A DNA stretch of 64,000 bases from Megaustenia siamemsis (Eukaryota; Mollusca; Gastropoda; Stylommatophora; Ariophantidae). Both the position numbers and the translations under genes were made by a program. Positions 61,901 to 64,000 of the stretch are shown piece by piece. How positions within the stretch are numbered: the first letter of the stretch is position 1; each line of letters starts with the position of its first letter. The notes under the pieces are model-generated. The model saw nothing but the letters and a program-made list of their open reading frames with translations. It was not told where the DNA came from and ran no database searches. Location of the stretch: NCBI GenBank assembly GCA_032433765.1, contig JAVIAB010000092.1:105561779-105625778 (forward strand), read 5' to 3'.

Positions 61901-63589
61901 ACCAAGAAAGTTTGTGACGTTTTGGAAATGTCAGTTGTTAAGTGATGTGTTTTTCTACTCAGAGAGTTCTGTGTCAGTGGAACCAAGAAAGTTTGTGACC
62001 TTTTGGAAATGTCAGTTGTTAAATGATGTGTTTTCTACTCAGACAGTTCTGTGTCAGTGGAACCAAGAAAGTTTGTGACGTTTTGGAAATGTCAGTTGTT
62101 AAGTGATGTGTTTTTCTACTCAGAGAGTTCTGTGTCAGTGGAACCAAGAAAGTTTGTGACGTTTTGGAAATGTCAGTTGTTAAGTGATGTGTTTTTCTAC
62201 TCAGAGAGTTCTGTGTCAGTGGAACCAAGAAAGTTTGTGACCTTTTGGAAATGTGTCATAATTTCAGTTCAATAGATCTTTTTACCACAGTTCCTATTTC
62301 TTTCATCATCACTTCGATCTTGTCTCCAACTTGAAAAATTGTAATCTTTTCTTATTGAAAATCTTAAGTTTAGCATATTTAAATGGGTGAAGATATCTGA
62401 CAGATATGCCAAATTGACTAACCACGAAAAAAATAATTCAGATAATAATTGTGATGAAACAGTTTTTTCCATTCCCTAAATGAGACAGAACTTTACAGTG
62501 AGACAGCTAAAGTGACAATGTAGCAAAAGTTGGTGGTGTTTACTACTCAAATCTTTGCAAAACTGAAAAAAATATTGAAATCAATTATTTACATTTTTTA
62601 ACATTTTTAAACAATTGACTGATTCATTTAAAGTTATTATTTTTTGTGTGGTCTTCTTAGCTACTAGAGCAATATACTTGCAGCAACAGAACCAAATCAT
62701 CTGCAATACGATTTCCTTAATCCATACTACAAGTGCAGTAAGCTTTCAATACATTACTCATGTCTAATCTGTGTAAATTTCAATGACTTCAACCATTCAT
62801 GACATGAGATGCCACAATCCTGTATATGTTGTTAAATGCTATTTTAGTTGTAGAGTGTACTAGTAAGGAGATTAGCAGTGTGCCTTTGAAATCATCTCTC
62901 TTGTGGGCATACCTAACGTAACACCATATCGTTTCTTTGTTTGTTATGTTTGTGCTTTTGTTCAATTGCAGAGCAAGATAGGGGCATCCAAGTTTTTTAT
63001 AATAATTTTCTTTTATATTGACTGACAAACTGTTTGACAAAGTTATTAAGGAAATGTCATTGGCAGCTTTTCTTGTTCATAAAATACAAACCATGATTTC
63101 TTCATTTTTTTGTATTGGTAACATAAGTTTTTGTCTTTAGCTTCTGTGTTTTGTTTTCTTGTTTTTGCTGTTAGTTAAAAAAACACTAAAAATGTAGCCC
63201 TCACTGCATTTCTATTGTTACAACTGGTTTGCATCTTTTTTAAAACCATTTTCTTACTTTTTTGAAGCTCCTGCTCCTTACCTTTGTTCAAAATTGATAC
63301 TCTTTGGGGCACGTTTTATATGTTTTAATATTGAGATGTCTTGTGACTTTGCATACTGATAATTTTCATGCTTTTTGTATAGGCTCTAGATGACTTGTCA
63401 CTAGAGAAAGAAACACTCCAAGAGCGTTTTGATAATCAAGTCCGAAGTTTCCAACAACAGCTGATAAAGCAGGGACAAGAGCATACAGCTGAGATGGCTT
63501 TGAGGATGGAAGAAGCTAAGCAGAAATATGGGGAAACACTGGATATGGATAGAAAAGCTGCTGCTGATGTTTTACTGTCAACGAAAGAG
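41183..63589 (+). CDS. FAM184A/B-like coiled-coil protein, 5' part
   Basis: Five exons with compatible phases (141, 873, 121, 182 and 207 nt) give 508 codons. The diagnostic stretch is LKMSKKIAQLTKVIYALNTK, split across exons 1 and 2, followed by NDEHES and HEEEIQQILADAKQK. This is nearly identical to the start of vertebrate FAM184A. The rest is heptad-like and rich in Glu, Lys, Gln and Leu. It is colinear with FAM184A through the SQQQLLVLESEL and NVEAEL regions. FAM184 proteins are long coiled-coil proteins of about 1,000 or more residues with poorly known function, so about half is visible here. Intron 1 (11 kb) holds three LINE insertions, and later introns hold SINEs and minisatellites. 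Confidence 0.9.
42000..45155 (+). repeat. LINE family C, nearly full length but broken
   Basis: The first frame (42010-42546) ends the leader with ISTWNVRTLYQEGKLENLIQ and ILGISETRW, the start of an APE-type endonuclease. GDMNAKVG and SDHNPVMIK follow in later frames. The reverse transcriptase (43669-44445) has CFVDYTKAFDRVHHKQLIEC, GVRQGCILSPIVFN and RYADNTVLL, where the second catalytic Asp of YADD reads Asn. Stops or shifts near 42546, 42955, 43667, 44445, 44695 and 44890 break the ORF. It ends in the ANLCCGDSTR-type segment and (ATG)n. It lies in intron 1 of the FAM184-like gene, same strand, and is dead as it stands. Confidence 0.9.
45156..45735. other. Intron sequence, nothing recognised
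   Basis: AT-rich, no motif. Confidence 0.5.
45737..45905. repeat. (TATC)-rich array, left part
   Basis: A 24-bp unit, TCTATCTGTCTATCTATTAG plus ATA, is repeated about seven times with TTAGTTATC or TGAGATATC variants. The same array resumes at 49962 after the family G LINE. Confidence 0.92.
45906..49961 (+). mobile_element. I-superfamily LINE (family G), apparently full length
   Basis: The element starts at CCTCATCAAGGCCAGCTCC just after the left TATC array. It has a GC-richer leader of about 200 bp, one long ORF, a 20-bp 3' UTR (ACAATACTTCAGGCGAACGC) and a GATA-type tail (AAGATAGATAAAGATAGATA). The right TATC array follows. Target duplication cannot be scored because both flanks are the same repeat. 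No separate ORF1 is visible between the leader and the main ORF. Confidence 0.85.
46102..49917 (+). CDS. LINE ORF: endonuclease, reverse transcriptase, RNase H
   Basis: It has 1271 codons without a break. The APE-type endonuclease has HWNAEGIN (64-71), QETH (98-101), CGDFNSH (189-195) and GGSDHRP (265-271). The reverse transcriptase has SPGNDGVS, SYRPISLTSC (563-572), AWIDLKKAFDKVW, RQGVPQGGVLSPTLL and AMYADDLV (YADD 723-726). RNase H has YTDGSAQN (Asp 1023), YDAEIQAI (Glu 1064), LTDARS (Asp 1090) and IPSHCGIPGNEKADQLA (Asp 1137). A C-terminal CTCGQAPQTAEHILQDC knuckle follows. Order and RNase H place it in the I/Nimb-type group. All catalytic residues I looked for are present, so this copy may be competent for its enzymatic steps. 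The true start may lie upstream, since no ORF1 stop is seen. Confidence 0.9.
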   Translation: MSITANRYGTRPVMGTQAGAAPGPQPRKGPTSITGCPSQPLCGVRGRENRATGQSKIRPLKIMHWNAEGINSKRDGYSKKIELENILHEEQISICCLQETHLNNDIALKIRGYQCYRSDRINRQKGGILTLVRNNINACQIEVYMDGAEYQILHLRTGNTDFHLLNYYCPSDRPLALDTITLKERIIVCGDFNSHSQSWGYEHMDKRGEELENWQDDNGLILLNQATDPPTFYSRSWHTTSTPDLAFHSPDLDWNITRIVGKQLGGSDHRPVFLVVQNKAIRESSTLSRWNYKKADWKMYQHYTSVLTKDINTDRDINKIVDEFSRLIIQAASETIPRGARKHYKPYWSSELEQLHNDMETSRKQAENNPCQEHHNNYQHAKAKFQRAKLQARRRSWKEKTESLNLERDTRKVWKLVKQLNDEGTERNTKITLKKDGNILTGKHAANYFADSFANDNNIEISLEKRQETRLKQQNEETTHEVMETPITQRELELAISKLKMKKSPGNDGVSNEMIKNLGTAAKAKLLQIYNICWITGRVPQAWREAIMIPLLKPGKDGSMTSSYRPISLTSCLCKTMERIINLRLQWYLESENLLVPQQAGFRQCYSNEDQATYLSQEIEDAFQEKKLVLAAWIDLKKAFDKVWKEGLLKKLRNYGVNGRMYKWVKAYLHNRRARVQLDGLKSKKVLLRQGVPQGGVLSPTLLLIYINDLVTELPHGIKVAMYADDLVMWCTEEYATVASKLLQRAMNALNSWTNRWCISINTDKCITTLFTLSPKQKAGAIYINNEPVKEDIQATYLGVTFDNKLSWKQQINKATQKARRKLAILRKLCGTTWGASGKILSKVYQQSIRPHLEYGSSAWCSASNTTLQELDKVQNQALRVITGAMKSTPILEMEKLWRIPALRERRDTKVLIQAEKFVCMPRHPMKDRFQNLALGRLKRSSFIHQAKRISRQTPDMPRVVKPLLPIPEQTPWTDESGLSVQIRTEVKGIVDKEEQNSLQQKTITLSFLDEEYPQDLWIRVYTDGSAQNAVKNGGAGAYIEYPNNTRDMNKIATGKYCHNYDAEIQAIKLAIEKLLNSNLSPQPVVFLTDARSVLQALQSRKLPHLQTLLTELCKHHRVALQWIPSHCGIPGNEKADQLAKEGSTGTQLDTPVTYHHKKQIIKSIRGPQAPNQDAFHNMNRYEQVIIIRLRTGHNRLHSHMYTKFKIGTSTTCTCGQAPQTAEHILQDCTEYSRLRKIHWPIDTTLQTKLYGPLQELQKTVKFIQETTLQI
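49962..50092. repeat. (TATC)-rich array, right part
   Basis: Same 24-bp unit and same strand as 45737-45905, about five units. It shows that one array was split by the LINE. Confidence 0.92.
50106..51605 (+). repeat. LINE fragment (another family), split by family D insertion
   Basis: The left part 50106-50719 has ILFADDQVLIHETTEDLQEH, FKYLGSMLTQDNNQETDIDI and CIRRMTGNSLRDRVRN. The right part resumes at 51392 with HITRQKELTMTQRAINKRYE and LRGRLRKRWVKGILES. Frameshifts near 50240 and 50500 make it inactive. Confidence 0.8.
50720..51367 (-). repeat. LINE family D, young truncated copy with 24-bp duplication
   Basis: The minus frame of 164 codons matches the 33-kb copy almost residue for residue (for example GSLNEIELL versus GSINEIELL). 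Its GATA tail lies at 50720-50740. The perfect 24-bp duplication (50696-50719 and 51368-51391) starts ACATATAAAATGG. The 5' junction carries extra bases not found in the family. Confidence 0.93.
51913..51996 (-). repeat. LINE family C 3' end, very short
   Basis: About 80 bp reading to VANLRCGDGT, with TCATCA at left. It is set within a decayed family-D-like stretch at about 51720-52060. Confidence 0.7.
52380..53252 (+). CDS. FAM184-like exon 2
   Basis: The acceptor TTTTAACAG precedes GTG ATA TAT, completing TK|VIYALN. 291 codons end at CAA before donor GTAAGT, phase 0 on both sides. The content is almost entirely coiled coil, with YEKELEALRHNQALEYNNEA and the IDRLVRQLADTEDELKQSQQ run. No membrane or signal segment is present. 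Confidence 0.9.
53253..53990. other. Intron 2 sequence, nothing recognised
   Basis: AT-rich intronic sequence without motifs. Confidence 0.5.
53995..54837 (-). repeat. LINE family B 3' fragment
   Basis: The minus strand shows LNRKKTEVMVISKKQSS, HVKYLGTIITSDGRFTTEIK, then shifted WTAKKTNEEIQK and the YTNQCST end with ATC tail. Its 5' end passes into the 20-bp minisatellite. Antisense in FAM184-like intron 2. Confidence 0.8.
54838..55183. repeat. 20-bp minisatellite, about 17 units
   Basis: The unit TTTGTTTGAATAACACTTTA has CTTTA/CGTTA/TGTTA variants. It begins at the truncated end of the family B LINE. Confidence 0.95.
55226..55489 (-). repeat. tRNA-derived SINE, full length
   Basis: A 12-bp duplication TCTAACTCAATT (55214-55225 and 55490-55501) flanks it. 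Its 3' end on the minus strand is CTTTAC followed by T13. Antisense in FAM184-like intron 2. Confidence 0.92.
55900..56048. repeat. (TTTC)n polypyrimidine microsatellite
   Basis: Long TTTC array with small interruptions, on the sense strand of intron 2. Its open frames of SFF repeats are artefacts. Confidence 0.95.
56125..56455 (-). repeat. LINE 3' fragment related to that at 16.2 kb
   Basis: The minus frame of 107 codons includes LGYQCQTWPLTTKHKRKLVT, EMQCLRKALGVTRKDRIRSD and GRRARGRPRVGRTDNVKEML. It is a LINE C-terminal domain with its typical GRPR motif. Confidence 0.8.
56637..56898 (-). repeat. tRNA-derived SINE, full length
   Basis: A minus-orientation copy with a T-rich 3' end (T17 on the minus strand) and a slightly changed head (GGAGCTGCGATAGCTTAGTG). 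I could not define a clear target duplication. Intron 2 of the FAM184-like gene. Confidence 0.9.
57063..57183 (+). CDS. FAM184-like exon 3
   Basis: The acceptor is TTACCTACAG and the donor GTAAGT. Forty codons plus one base encode LHNLKKEISVVSCSLKNVEA, then ELVGSKQHCSDLADELMKK and a split Ser. It exits in phase 1. Confidence 0.85.
57370..57545 (-). repeat. LINE family E 3' end, short
   Basis: The minus strand reads MMGKTWNDLKSMARN with part of the upstream GRPK region. Antisense in intron 3. Confidence 0.7.
58015..58225 (-). repeat. LINE family E 3' end, short
   Basis: The same terminal segment as the copies at 36.8 and 57.4 kb. It reads to the CSTES-like end with a GAAGAAG-type tail near 58030. 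Confidence 0.7.
58867..59295. repeat. 64-bp minisatellite, about 6 units
   Basis: GAATGGTGGAATAGTGTTTA and CAATAATGCATGTCTCAAGT recur at 64-bp spacing, with one shortened unit of about 38 bp near 58990. Intron 3. Confidence 0.9.
59500..59720 (+). repeat. LINE RNase-H-type C-terminal end, decayed
   Basis: Plus-strand codons include LLKRFEHLWTCSMCNENDLS, the closing motif also seen at 124 and 39.0 kb on the other strand. Confidence 0.6.
59794..60025 (-). repeat. LINE family A 3' end
   Basis: The ATC tail at 59791 is followed by the reverse complement of the YASRLGT end, through QLEYIVTTGKIEGRR to VMRRE. It stops about 60 bp before FAM184-like exon 4. Confidence 0.85.
60088..60269 (+). CDS. 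FAM184-like exon 4
   Basis: The acceptor TTTGATCAG is preceded by a modest pyrimidine tract. It completes the split Ser codon, then KIGELEAYNNQKDGTITTQQ and SDIEKLTAQVRKLDTEKNSL to NLQQ. The donor is GTAAGC, phase 0. Confidence 0.85.
60365..60810 (-). repeat. LINE family A fragment split by an insertion
   Basis: The parts 60365-60413 and 60676-60810 join to the usual EYIVTTGK...NIRKK...WTAKKSNEN order, antisense in intron 4. The gap is filled by the element at 60414-60675. Confidence 0.75.
60414..60675 (-). repeat. Short interspersed element ending like LINE family D
   Basis: A 262-bp insertion flanked by TCTCATT (60407-60413 and 60676-60682). Read on the minus strand it contains the small hairpin GTCGTAAGAGGCGACTAA. 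It ends CTATGTGCCGTCTTCGGCTC then GAAAGGACAATAGAAAG, which resembles the family D 3' end (GGCTCGAAAGGTCAATAG). It may be a SINE mobilised by family D or a diverged LINE 3' UTR. Confidence 0.6.
60815..61680. other. Intron 4 sequence; weak tRNA-like stretch
   Basis: At about 60964-61033 the plus strand has CTGGGGAGTATAGAGATAAG and later CTGGGTTTAAATCC with TTCCCAG. The ends can pair like an acceptor stem and a B box is suggested, but the T arm is degraded. It is probably an old tRNA-derived relic. Confidence 0.3.
61687..62253. repeat. 81-bp minisatellite, 7 units
   Basis: The unit starts GTCAGTTGTTAAGTGATGTG and recurs at 61687, 61768, 61849, 61930, 62011, about 62091 and 62172. One unit is a base shorter. 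Both strands are open by virtue of the multiple-of-three period. Confidence 0.95.
62270..63110 (-). pseudogene. hAT (ZBED/FAM200-like) transposase relic
   Basis: Minus-strand pieces LGCPYLALQLNKSTNITNKE and CYVRYAHKRDDFKG (62789-63040), then after a gap LVNLAYLSDIFTHLNMLNLR (62269-62472). They match the order FALQLDEST...FVRY...LAYLADIF-HLN typical of these hAT transposases. Stops and shifts abound and the zinc finger and end sequences are not seen. Antisense in FAM184-like intron 4. Confidence 0.7.
63383..63589 (+). CDS. FAM184-like exon 5 with probable GC donor
   Basis: After acceptor TTTTTGTATAG, 69 codons encode ALDDLSLEKETLQERFDNQV, QQQLIKQGQEHTAEMAL and DRKAAADVLLSTKE. The frame stays open but turns into non-coding-like sequence (HQTIFILSHC) after 63589. 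At that point the sequence AAAGAG|GCAAGA fits a GC-AG donor. The next GT that could serve, at CACCTG|GTAATA, would add 17 implausible residues. Confidence 0.75.
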
Positions 63590-64000
63590 GCAAGAAACCA
63601 TCAAACCATCTTTATCTTATCTCATTGCATTCATTTTCACCTGGTAATATTTAATCTCTTTATTACATTGCCTCATCTCACCTCTCTTATGCCATCTCAC
63701 CTCTCTCATATCATCTAACCAAATCTCACTTTACATAGTATCTTTCCTCACTTTGTCTGATCTATTTTCACTAACTAAAACATTTAATTCATTTTTGTCT
63801 TACATTATTTTACCTCAGAGTTCACAGAAGTAGAGAATAAGAGGATAGTCCTACAGATGATATAGACATTTCTAACATTTGTAGGATTTAACACTGACAA
63901 TTATTTAAATATGTGAAAATCAGGAGTGTCCATTCAGACAGATGCAAGTATTAACAGGTGATATTAACAACGCATCTCAGTGTGTACCTCAGTGTGTACA
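63590..64000. other. Intron 5, start
   Basis: Pyrimidine-rich TCTCACCTC repeats at 63610-63730, then AT-rich sequence. No further exon is recognised. Confidence 0.5.

Noticed and set aside
61672..62275. Open frames on both strands over the 81-bp array
   Set aside because: An artefact of a period divisible by three.

Overview
This is a window of an AT-rich animal genome. It carries parts of two intron-containing, protein-coding genes set in a dense mosaic of retrotransposon fragments, SINEs, DNA-transposon relics and minisatellites. Split genes with GT/AG borders, non-LTR retrotransposons with long open frames, tRNA-derived SINEs and (TA)n arrays exclude a prokaryote. The mix of (TGA)n-tailed RTE-like LINEs, a tRNA SINE and the two conserved genes fits a lophotrochozoan, most likely a mollusc. 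The lineage is an inference from repeat style and cannot be proved here.

Gene 1 (minus strand, about 9.36 to 3.42 kb) is the 5' part of an SLC23-type nucleobase/ascorbate transporter. Four coding exons with matching phases give 189 codons, and the rest lies beyond the left edge. Gene 2 (plus strand, 41.18 to 63.59 kb) is the 5' part of a FAM184A/B-like coiled-coil gene. Five coding exons give 508 codons, and the gene continues beyond the right edge. Its last visible exon seems to use a GC donor.

The 30 kb between the genes (9.4 to 41.2 kb) holds no host gene that I can recognise. It contains 5'-truncated LINE pieces of several families, a probable solo LTR, a hAT relic inserted in a (TA)n tract, nested tRNA SINEs, and five minisatellites with periods of 99, 27/29, 87, 42 and about 63 bp. 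It also holds a near-perfect inverted-repeat element (112-bp arms, 8-bp target duplication) into which a LINE later inserted.

LINE family labels used below. A, B and C are RTE-like with (TGA)n tails and C-terminal motifs YASRLGT, YANRYGT and MVANLRCGDGT. D has a GATA tail. E carries GKTWNDLK. F ends in a C2H2-like finger. G is an I-superfamily element with RNase H. Intron 1 of gene 2 contains a nearly full-length family C LINE, an apparently intact 1271-codon family G LINE sitting inside a (TATC)-rich array, and a third LINE interrupted by a young family D copy with a 24-bp target duplication.

I found no CRISPR, operon or phage-like system and no convincing wholly new gene system. The most notable observations are the intact family G LINE in a microsatellite, ORFs whose stop codon comes from the element's own (TGA)n tail, minisatellites grown out of LINE coding sequence, a SINE with a T-rich 3' end, the inverted-repeat element, and a 19-bp templated-looking junction filler.
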